Shown: positions 1-5,119 of the stretch, piece after piece
Position numbering within the stretch: position 1 is the stretch's first letter
How the letters are laid out: every line of letters starts with the position of its first letter
Assembly: GCA_023425615.1 (NCBI GenBank)
Contig: JAFACJ010001058.1
Coordinates: 1 to 5,403, forward strand
Reading direction: 5' to 3'
Length of the DNA: 5,403 nt
DNA from: Actinomycetes bacterium
GTDB lineage: Bacteria > Actinomycetota > Actinomycetes > Streptosporangiales > Streptosporangiaceae
Program-made: the position numbers and the translations under genes
Notes under the pieces: model-generated
What the model was told of the DNA's origin: nothing
Database searches by the model: none
The model's input: the letters and a program-made list of their open reading frames with translations, nothing else

Positions 1-1177
1 CCGAGACCAAGACCGCCAGCACCAGCGCCCACGGCTCCCCGTGCGCGCCGAACTGGCCCCAGATCATCACGCCGACCCCCGCCATGCTGAGCTGGCACAG
101 CGAGATCTGGCCCGCGTAGCCCGACAGCGGCACGAAGGACAGCGCCACCACGCCCATGGAGAAGATCGGCCCGTAGGAGATGAGGTCCGCCTGGTCCAGC
201 ACCGTCGCCATGACCACGCCGAAGGCGATGACCGAGGCGGCGAAGACGAGCGAGCCGCGCATCGTCGGCGCCGGGACGGGGCGCAGCTTGCGGTCGCGGC
301 CGCGCAGCCGCCCGTGCGGGAACAGCAGCAGTGCCAAGAACAGCAGCAGGGCCGGAGCCGCCAGCCGCAGCCCCGGCAGATACTCGTTCTGCGGCAGGTA
401 GCCGGTCAGATAGCTCTCCAGGCAGCCGACGGCGATCGCGCCGACGAACGTCAGCGGCAGGCTCCGCAGCCGCCCGAAGATGGCGGCGGTGTAGGCGCTG
501 ACGATGAGCAGGGAGAGCTGCGCGGCGTCCAGGGCGACGGTCGGGGCGATGAGGATGCCGCCGATCGCCGCGAGCTGGGTGCCGAGCACCCACGCGACGC
601 GGTTGGCCTTGACGGGGTCGGCGCCGGTGAGGCCGACCAGGGCCCGGTCATCGACGGTCGCCCGCATCTCCACGCCGGTGCGCGTCCGGTTCAGCAGGAA
701 CCACAGGCCCAGGGCGACCGCCACGGCGACGGCCATGGTGATCGCCTGGTGCCAGGTGACCGTGGCCGGTCCCAGGTGGATGGCACCGCGGTCGGCGAAG
801 AACATCGACAGCGGCCGTGCCTCGTTGGGGTCCCAGATCCACCGCGCGGCGGCGATGAGGCCGCTCAGAAGAGCGACCGTCATCACCAGCCGTTCGGCCT
901 CGCCCAGATTCTGCACCGGGCGCAGGACCACCTTCTCCACCAGGAGGCCGAAGGCCGGGGCGAGCACGAGCAGCACCACGGCCAGGGCCACCGGAACGGG
1001 CCATCCCCATCCGACGGACAGCTGCCAGTACATGAACGCCGACAGCATGCCCGCCGCACCGTGCGCGAAGTTGAACACGCCGGTGGTGGTGTAGGTGAGC
1101 ACCAGACCGCTGCCGATGATGGCGTAGATCGCGGCGGTGCTCAGACCTACCACACCGAAGATGAGGAACTGTTCCAT
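1..1177 (-). CDS. Fused LivH-LivM-type ABC transporter permease (partial, runs off the left edge)
   Basis: Membrane permease of a branched-chain amino acid (Liv/HAAT) family ABC importer. 392 codons are visible without a stop. Residues 1-290 form a LivH-like domain of hydrophobic helices: the family motif NFAHG is at 36-40, and the cytoplasmic coupling loop is around 172-209 (RATVDDRALVGLTGAD, then a helix rich in A, G and I). After a short basic linker (about 288-305, RLRGRDRK), new hydrophobic helices begin. Residues 345-361 (VALSFVPLSGYAGQISL) match the opening signature of LivM, so both permease halves appear to lie in one chain. Fusions of this kind are known in actinobacteria. The ATG shares one base with the TAA of the binding-protein gene (TAATG), which implies translational coupling. 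The rest of LivM and the LivG/LivF ATPases should follow to the left. The substrate is unknown; Liv-type systems also carry aromatic acids, amides, urea and other small molecules. Confidence 0.9.
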   Translation of the reverse strand, partial: MEQFLIFGVVGLSTAAIYAIIGSGLVLTYTTTGVFNFAHGAAGMLSAFMYWQLSVGWGWPVPVALAVVLLVLAPAFGLLVEKVVLRPVQNLGEAERLVMTVALLSGLIAAARWIWDPNEARPLSMFFADRGAIHLGPATVTWHQAITMAVAVAVALGLWFLLNRTRTGVEMRATVDDRALVGLTGADPVKANRVAWVLGTQLAAIGGILIAPTVALDAAQLSLLIVSAYTAAIFGRLRSLPLTFVGAIAVGCLESYLTGYLPQNEYLPGLRLAAPALLLFLALLLFPHGRLRGRDRKLRPVPAPTMRGSLVFAASVIAFGVVMATVLDQADLISYGPIFSMGVVALSFVPLSGYAGQISLCQLSMAGVGVMIWGQFGAHGEPWALVLAVLVS

Positions 1178-2544
1178 TACTTGAAGTCGCCCAGGTTCTT
1201 GCCGACGTCGGCGAGAGTCAGGGGCTTGCCGCCGGGGTTCTGGTACTTGAGCGCGGGGGCGTCGCAGCGGTAGGCGCCGGTGTCGGGCTTGAAGTCGGCG
1301 GGCTTCCAGCCGTCGGCGGTCGCCTGCTCGACGTTGAAGCACTTGGCCGCCGCGTTCGGGTCGGCCAGGTCGACCGGTGCCTGAAGGCCGCCGCCCGTCC
1401 AGGCGGTCTCCTTCAGCGCCGCGTCGTAGACGCACTTGCGGGTGAGCGCGTCACCGCAGCTCGACGCCGCCTTGGCGAACAGCGTCCAGGCCGAGAAGGC
1501 GCGCAGCACCATCAGCGTCACCTGCTTGTCCGGCGCGTACTTCTTGAACAGGTCGACGACCTGCTGCGTGGCGGGGTTCTCGGACGCCTTCTCCAGCGGG
1601 AAGACACCGCCGATGTCCGCCAGGTTGTTCTGGCCGGCGATGGCGGGGCCCGCCAGCTTGAGGAACGCCGGGCCGTAGGCGTTGCTGTTGGCGTCGATCC
1701 AGTCCAGCTTGTAGCCGATGTTCGTGAGGATCTGCTCCAGCTTGGCCAGCTGGGTGAAGTCGCCCATGAACAGCAGGCCCTTGACGCCCTTGCTCTTGAT
1801 GGCCTGGGCGTAGGGGGTCCAGTCGGAGACGCCCTGCGCCGGGTACAGCTCGCTGTAGGACATCGTCCCGCCGGCCGCGGCGATCGCCTGCTTGGTCTGC
1901 ATCTCGATGACCTTGGTGACCGGGGAGTCGCCGGAGATGATGCCGACGTTCTTCGCCGAGCCCGGGTACGCCTCCTTCAGCAGCCACGTGAAGTAGCCGC
2001 CGTAGGGGCTGTAGTCGGGGCCGCCCGCCGTGATCTCGATCTGCAGGTCGGAGCCGATGTTGCCGACCTGCGACGCCTGCGCGGGAAGGGACGGCAGCAG
2101 GCAGGACAGCCGGTCCTTGACGCCCAGCGCGTCGAGGGCCGAGCCGCCGCCGACGAGGAAGAAGTCCTCGCGGCAGGCCTCGATCATCCGCTGGCGCACC
2201 TCCATCAGCTTGGAGTCGCGGGTCTTGGCGACGAGCTTGCGGCCGTTGATGCCGCCCGCCTCGTTGCACCACTTGGTGAACACCTCGGCGGCGTCCACGA
2301 ACTCCGTCTTCTTGGTGAAGCCGACATCGGAGAAGACACCGATGTTGATCTCCGTGCCGACGCCCTGCGCCGACTTGCTCTTGGCGTCTCCGGGACCGCA
2401 GAGGTTCTTCAGATCGCCGAAGTCGGCCGAGACCGCCTTGGCGGGACCGTCGGATGGCTCTTCACTGCCGGAGTCGCTGCGGCCGCACCCGGCGGCCAGA
2501 AGAGAGACCGCCAAGAAGGCGGCCAGGGTGGTCTTCATTCTCAT
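1177..2544 (-). CDS. ABC transporter substrate-binding lipoprotein, Liv/Peripla_BP_6 type
   Basis: Extracytoplasmic ligand receptor for the permease encoded just downstream; 455 residues. The N-terminus is a lipoprotein signal: MRMK, a hydrophobic core at 7-18, and the lipobox LAAGC with lipidated Cys20, followed by a Ser/Asp/Glu-rich tether. The mature part has the periplasmic binding protein type I layout. Residues 64-75 form the first strand (EINIGVFSDVGF), and 93-111 carry the family pattern CNEAGGINGRKL followed by RDS. Residues 199-208 (NVGIISGDSP) and 252-262 (KGVKGLLFMGD) are typical second-domain strands. I chose the ATG at 2544 because AGGAGG lies 8 bases before it and the signal peptide starts there. 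An in-frame ATG at 2655 would add 37 non-conserved-looking residues and bury the signal. Besides Cys20 there are eight cysteines (49, 93, 124, 148, 363, 371, 402, 427), enough for four disulfides. The ligand cannot be told from sequence. Confidence 0.93.
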   Translation of the reverse strand: MRMKTTLAAFLAVSLLAAGCGRSDSGSEEPSDGPAKAVSADFGDLKNLCGPGDAKSKSAQGVGTEINIGVFSDVGFTKKTEFVDAAEVFTKWCNEAGGINGRKLVAKTRDSKLMEVRQRMIEACREDFFLVGGGSALDALGVKDRLSCLLPSLPAQASQVGNIGSDLQIEITAGGPDYSPYGGYFTWLLKEAYPGSAKNVGIISGDSPVTKVIEMQTKQAIAAAGGTMSYSELYPAQGVSDWTPYAQAIKSKGVKGLLFMGDFTQLAKLEQILTNIGYKLDWIDANSNAYGPAFLKLAGPAIAGQNNLADIGGVFPLEKASENPATQQVVDLFKKYAPDKQVTLMVLRAFSAWTLFAKAASSCGDALTRKCVYDAALKETAWTGGGLQAPVDLADPNAAAKCFNVEQATADGWKPADFKPDTGAYRCDAPALKYQNPGGKPLTLADVGKNLGDFK

Positions 2545-2552
2545 TGGGGGGT

Positions 2553-2558
2553 CCTCCT
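2553..2558 (-). promoter_or_regulatory. Ribosome binding site of the substrate-binding protein
   Basis: Read on the minus strand this is AGGAGG, a full match to the anti-Shine-Dalgarno, followed by 8 bases (ACCCCCCA) and the ATG at 2544. It settles the start in favour of the lipoprotein signal peptide over the longer open frame from 2655, whose ATG has a purine stretch directly against it with no spacing. Confidence 0.85.
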
Positions 2559-2593
2559 CAGTGCTGTCCCCCGACCGGCTGGTGCATGCAGGT

Positions 2594-2651
2594 GAAGCTC
2601 GCTTCGACGGCGGGAGGCCGACTGGATCCCAGTGCCTCCAGACCCCGTCTG
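2594..2651 (-). promoter_or_regulatory. Structured 5' leader of the transporter operon: three consecutive stem-loops
   Basis: Three inverted repeats lie in the predicted untranslated leader between the promoter and the binding-protein gene. In transcript order they are: CAGAC/GTCTG with a 3-base loop (2639-2651); a stronger stem at 2613-2639, in which GGAGGC/GCCTCC (6 bp) encloses ACTGG/CCAGT (5 bp) with a 2-base bulge and a 3-base loop; and GAAGC/GCTTC (2594-2605), which in practice would be a 4-bp stem with a CGAG loop. The 11-bp middle stem is longer than expected by chance even in GC-rich DNA. None has a T-run, so they are not obvious intrinsic terminators. They might affect message stability or translation, or form part of a cis-regulatory element. 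I do not recognise a known riboswitch class. Confidence 0.4.
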
Positions 2652-2655
2652 TCAT

Positions 2656-2673
2656 CCTCTTCTCGGTGAGAGG
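2656..2673. promoter_or_regulatory. Inverted repeat near the predicted transcription start of the transporter operon
   Basis: CCTCT (2656-2660) and AGAGG (2669-2673) are inverted copies, and TCTC-GGT-GAGA (2661-2671) forms a second, overlapping small palindrome. With a -10 box at 2674-2679 on the minus strand, transcription would start near 2667, inside this repeat, a position where a repressor could act. The arms are short, so chance is not excluded. Confidence 0.3.
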
Positions 2674-2702
2674 AAACTAGCTTCTCAACAATCGAGAATC
2701 AA
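2674..2702 (-). promoter_or_regulatory. Predicted sigma-70-type promoter of the transporter operon with an operator in its spacer
   Basis: On the minus strand, TTGATT (2702-2697) is a -35 box, followed by exactly 17 bases and TAGTTT (2679-2674), which fits the TANNNT -10 pattern usual in actinobacteria. The inverted repeat TTCTC-N7-GAGAA (2682-2698) fills the spacer and touches the -35 box, the classical place for a repressor dimer that blocks RNA polymerase. The same stretch lies 26 bases before the ATG of the divergent plus-strand gene, so one bound protein could control both directions. GAGAAT at 2694-2699 could serve as a plus-strand -10 box, but I see no convincing -35 for it. The regulator is not encoded in the window. 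Confidence 0.55.
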
Positions 2703-2723
2703 CCATTCATTTCGGGAGGTCCC

Positions 2724-3188
2724 ATGACCGGACAGCGCCGGGGCAACGCGCTGGCCATGACCGACGACGAGCGCGACGCCTTCCTGCGGACCCAGCCCCT
2801 GTGCCGGGTGGCGACCGCGGGCCGCGACGGGCATCCCCACGTCAGCGCCCTGTGGTTCGTGTGGGACGGCACGGCCCTGTGGCTGAACTCGCTGACCCGC
2901 AGCAGGCGCTGGACCGACCTCGCCCGCGATCCGCGGACCAGCGTCATCGTCGACGAGGGCGGCACGGACTTCCTGCGCCTGCGCGGCGTCGAGCTGCTGG
3001 GGAGGGTCGAGGCCGTCGGCGAGGCGCCGCGCCGGGGCGAGCCGCTGGAGGCTCTCATCGAGCCGGAGCGGCTCTTCGCCGCCAAGTACGCCGGCGGCGG
3101 CGACTTCCGGTACGACGGCCGCCACGCCTGGCTGCGGCTCGTTCCGGAGAAGGTCGTGAGCTGGGACTTCGCCAAGCTCCGCCGCTGA
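2724..3188 (+). CDS. PPOX/FDOR-family split-barrel protein, probably flavin- or F420-binding
   Basis: Small protein of 154 residues from the pyridoxamine 5'-phosphate oxidase-like superfamily (flavin/deazaflavin oxidoreductases). Visible family features are the opening helix and first strand (DDERDAFLRTQPLCRVATAGRDGHPHVS, about 14-41), the strand pair LWFVWDGTALWLNS (43-56), the cofactor-phosphate region with RRW and the DLARDPRTSVIVDEG strand (61-79), and the closing KVVSWDFAKL (143-152). In actinobacteria such proteins usually use F420, FMN or haem; sequence alone does not decide. The ATG at 2724 is preceded by GGGAGG with only 4 bases between. A second ATG at 2757 (residue 12, MTDDERDAFL) is also plausible by family alignment but lacks a good ribosome site. 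It stands divergent to the transporter and 118 bases before the CMD gene. Its role may be redox support or detoxification; the substrate is unknown. Confidence 0.85.
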   Translation: MTGQRRGNALAMTDDERDAFLRTQPLCRVATAGRDGHPHVSALWFVWDGTALWLNSLTRSRRWTDLARDPRTSVIVDEGGTDFLRLRGVELLGRVEAVGEAPRRGEPLEALIEPERLFAAKYAGGGDFRYDGRHAWLRLVPEKVVSWDFAKLRR

Positions 3189-3217
3189 CGTTGACGCGGA
3201 CCCCTTACCCATGAAAA

Positions 3218-3253
3218 CCTAAGACTCATAAATGAGAATGACATTCTCTTAGG
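3218..3253. promoter_or_regulatory. Nested palindromes, candidate operator/promoter of the CMD-Rieske operon
   Basis: In a markedly AT-rich gap three inverted repeats overlap: the outer pair CCTAAGA (3218-3224) and TCTTAGG (3247-3253); CTCAT-AA-ATGAG (3225-3236); and the perfect 7-1-7 palindrome GAGAATG-A-CATTCTC (3234-3248). This is the pattern of a dimeric repressor site, perhaps for a TetR-, GntR- or Fur-like protein. A loose promoter can be proposed (TTACCC at 3205-3210, 17 bases, ATAAAT at 3228-3233), which would put the palindrome over the start of transcription; TTGACG at 3191-3196 has no -10 at normal spacing. There is no T-run, so a terminator for the preceding gene is unlikely. The site lies about 20 bases before the first ATG of the operon. 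Confidence 0.6.
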
Positions 3254-3268
3254 AGAGAAGAGGGTCTC

Positions 3269-3310
3269 ATGAACAGGTGGAACACGAACCCGGGCGGGGG
3301 GAGCCCGTGA
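3269..3310 (+). CDS. Possible 13-codon leader ORF upstream of the CMD gene
   Basis: ATG at 3269 is preceded by AGAGGG with 4 bases spacing (and AGGAG further up), a better start signal than any other in this gap. It reads MNRWNTNPGGGSP and ends at TGA 3308-3310, overlapping the GTG start of the CMD gene as GTGA, the usual coupling overlap. It may be a leader peptide that feeds ribosomes into the next gene. The alternative is that it is the true N-terminus of the CMD protein: one extra G in the run of six at 3296-3301 would join the two frames. It is not a known peptide. Confidence 0.35.
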   Translation: MNRWNTNPGGGSP

Positions 3311-3840
3311 CCCGAGTACCTCCGCTTCCCGAGGAGCAGTGGGACGACGAGGTGGACGCCGCCCTGAGGGGGATGCTGCCACGGAACCTGCGCAACCCCG
3401 AGGGCGCGGGCAACGCCCTGGGCACGCTCGTCCGCCACCCCGACCTGACGAAGGCGTTCCTCTCCTTCAACGTCCATCTGCTGTTCCGCTCCACCCTGCC
3501 CCCGCGCCTGCGCGAGATGGCGATCCTGCGGATCGCCAAGCGCCGCGACTGCACCTACGAATGGCTCCACCACGCGCTGGTGGCCGGCCAGGAGGGCATG
3601 ACCGAGGCCGAGATCGAGGCGGCCGGCGAAGGCAAGTCCGACGACGAACTCGAGGCCGCGGTCCTCCGCGCCGTCGACGAACTCGACGGCGACTCCAACC
3701 TGTCCGACTCCACCTGGGCCAAGCTCAGCGAGCACCTCGACGAGCGCCAGCGCATGGACCTGATCTTCACGGTCGGCGCCTATCTCACGCTCTCTCTGGC
3801 CTTCAACACCTTCGGCGTCCGGCCCGAACACGAAAGGTAG
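3307..3840 (+). CDS. Carboxymuconolactone decarboxylase/AhpD-like family protein
   Basis: 177-residue all-helical protein of the AhpD-like (CMD) fold. The start VTRVPPLPEEQWDDEV and the block NPEGAGNALGTLVRHPDLTKAF (30-51), then LRFxSTLPPRLREMAILRIAKRRDC-like text at 57-82, are characteristic of the branch annotated in actinobacteria as CMD family proteins. Relative to M. tuberculosis AhpD the spacing of the proton-relay and redox residues is preserved (E70, C82, position 85, H89), but position 85 is Glu (CTYE instead of CxxC), so thiol peroxidase chemistry is unlikely. The GTG at 3307 has GGGGGAG just 3 bases upstream and overlaps the stop of the upstream 13-codon frame. A GTG at 3277 is in frame but poorly placed for a ribosome site. 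The next gene begins 4 bases after the stop, so the two are co-transcribed. The role is unknown; decarboxylase, isomerase-like or accessory functions are possible. Confidence 0.87.
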   Translation: MTRVPPLPEEQWDDEVDAALRGMLPRNLRNPEGAGNALGTLVRHPDLTKAFLSFNVHLLFRSTLPPRLREMAILRIAKRRDCTYEWLHHALVAGQEGMTEAEIEAAGEGKSDDELEAAVLRAVDELDGDSNLSDSTWAKLSEHLDERQRMDLIFTVGAYLTLSLAFNTFGVRPEHER

Positions 3841-3844
3841 AACC

Positions 3845-5119
3845 TTGCCGCACTTCGCCAAGCCTGAGGCGGGCAGCTGGACCGAGCAGTACCCCGAGCT
3901 CGGCACCACCCCCGTCGACTACACCGACTCCATCGACCCGGCCTTCTACGAGGCCGAGCGCGAGGCCATCTTCAAGAAGACCTGGCTGAACGTGGGCCGC
4001 GTGGAGCTGCTGCCCAAGACCGGCAGCTACTTCACCAAGGAGCTCCCGGTCGCCGCCACCTCGCTGATCCTGGTCAGGGGCAAGGACCAGCAGATCCGCG
4101 CCTTCCACAACGTGTGCCGCCACCGCGGCAACAAGCTGGTGTGGAACGACTACCCGAAGGAGGAGGTCAAGGGCACCTGCCGGCAGTTCACCTGCAAGTA
4201 CCACGCCTGGCGCTACGACCTGGAGGGCAACCTCACCTTCGTCCAGCAGGAGAACGAGTTCTTCGACCTCGACAAGGGCGACTACGGCCTGAAGGCCGTG
4301 CGCTGCGAGGTCTGGGAGGGCTTCATCTTCGTCAACCTCGACCCCGAGGCCGCTCCGCTGAAGGAGTACCTGGGCGAGATGGCCGAGGGCCTGGAGGGCT
4401 ACCCCTTCCACGAGATGACCGAGGTCTACACCTACAAGGCCGAGATCGGCAGCAACTGGAAGCTGTTCATCGACGCCTTCGCCGAGTTCTACCACGCGCC
4501 GGTCCTGCACCAGAAGCAGGCGGTGAAGGAGGAGGCCGACAAGCTGCTCGGCTACGGCTTCGAGGCGCTGCACTACCAGCTCTTCAGCCCCCACTCGATG
4601 ATCTCCTCGTGGGGCGGCATGTCCCCGCCGAAGGACCCGAGCATGGTCAAGCCGATCGAGCGGGTGCTGCGCAGCGGCCTGTTCGGCCCCTGGGACCGCC
4701 CGGAGGTCGACGGCCTCGAGCCCTCCCAGCTCCCGGCCGGCATCAACCCCTCCCGGCACAAGTCCTGGGGCACCGACTCCTTCGAGTTCTTCCCCAACTT
4801 CACCCTGCTCTTCTGGGCGCCGGGCTGGTACCTCACCTACCACTACTGGCCCACCGCGGTCGACAAGCACATCTTCGAGGCCAACCTCTACTTCGTGCCG
4901 CCCAGGAACGCCCGCGAGCGCCTGGCCCAGGAGCTGGCGGCCGTGACGTTCAAGGAGTACGCGCTCCAGGACGCCAACACCCTGGAGGCCACCCAGACCA
5001 TGATCAACGCTCGGGCCGTCACCGAGTTCCCCCTCTGCGACCAGGAGCTCCTCCTGCGTCACCTCCACAAGGTCGTCGGCGACTACGTCAAGGAGAACGC
5101 CAATGCCGCTGCCCGCTGA
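3845..5119 (+). CDS. Rieske non-haem iron oxygenase, alpha (catalytic) subunit
   Basis: 424 residues, full length for the family. The N-terminal Rieske domain binds a [2Fe-2S] cluster through C91-x-H93 and C117-x2-H120 (NVCRHRGN and CKYHAWRYDLEGNL). The catalytic START-like domain follows from about 190, with NWKLFIDAFAEFYHAPVLH (204-222): H217 and H222 are the expected iron ligands, and D377 in LQDANTLEATQ is the probable carboxylate ligand. The residue three before the first His, which bridges to the neighbouring subunit's Rieske centre and is Asp in naphthalene dioxygenase, is Glu214 here, as I recall for carnitine monooxygenase CntA. The start is TTG at 3845: GAAAGG ends 7 bases before it, the sequence from there (MPHFAKPEAG) is conserved-looking, and no other start is near. 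It lies 4 bases after the CMD stop. The enzyme needs a reductase, not present here. The product could be a hydroxylated or N-demethylated compound; the substrate is unresolved. Confidence 0.95.
   Translation: MPHFAKPEAGSWTEQYPELGTTPVDYTDSIDPAFYEAEREAIFKKTWLNVGRVELLPKTGSYFTKELPVAATSLILVRGKDQQIRAFHNVCRHRGNKLVWNDYPKEEVKGTCRQFTCKYHAWRYDLEGNLTFVQQENEFFDLDKGDYGLKAVRCEVWEGFIFVNLDPEAAPLKEYLGEMAEGLEGYPFHEMTEVYTYKAEIGSNWKLFIDAFAEFYHAPVLHQKQAVKEEADKLLGYGFEALHYQLFSPHSMISSWGGMSPPKDPSMVKPIERVLRSGLFGPWDRPEVDGLEPSQLPAGINPSRHKSWGTDSFEFFPNFTLLFWAPGWYLTYHYWPTAVDKHIFEANLYFVPPRNARERLAQELAAVTFKEYALQDANTLEATQTMINARAVTEFPLCDQELLLRHLHKVVGDYVKENANAAAR

Noticed and set aside
41..1273. 410-residue plus-strand open frame opposite the permease
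   Set aside because: Its product is rich in Arg, His, Gln and Asp without domain features, and it lies antisense to a clear LivH-LivM coding frame; it is a GC-bias shadow.
2545..2655. In-frame extension of the binding protein to the ATG at 2655
   Set aside because: The extension would place 37 residues before a textbook lipoprotein signal, and the ATG at 2544 has the proper ribosome site. The predicted promoter makes this stretch a leader.
3218..3253. Intrinsic terminator for the PPOX-like gene
   Set aside because: The inverted repeats are AT-rich, with no GC stem and no following T-run; operator function is more likely.
3218..3253. IdeR/DtxR or Fur/Zur metal box
   Set aside because: CCTAAG/CTTAGG and the 7-1-7 palindrome look reminiscent, but the spacing and core do not match the 19-bp IdeR consensus or the TGAAAATGATTTTCA-type Zur/Fur sites as I remember them. 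Not claimed.
3803..5068. 421-residue minus-strand open frame opposite the Rieske gene
   Set aside because: It is an antisense shadow: repetitive Val/Leu/Gly/Glu composition, no motif, while the plus strand has all Rieske ligands.
3845..5119. KshA (3-ketosteroid 9-alpha-hydroxylase) assignment
   Set aside because: The length, the N-terminus and the Glu at the bridge position do not look like KshA, and no other steroid gene is visible.
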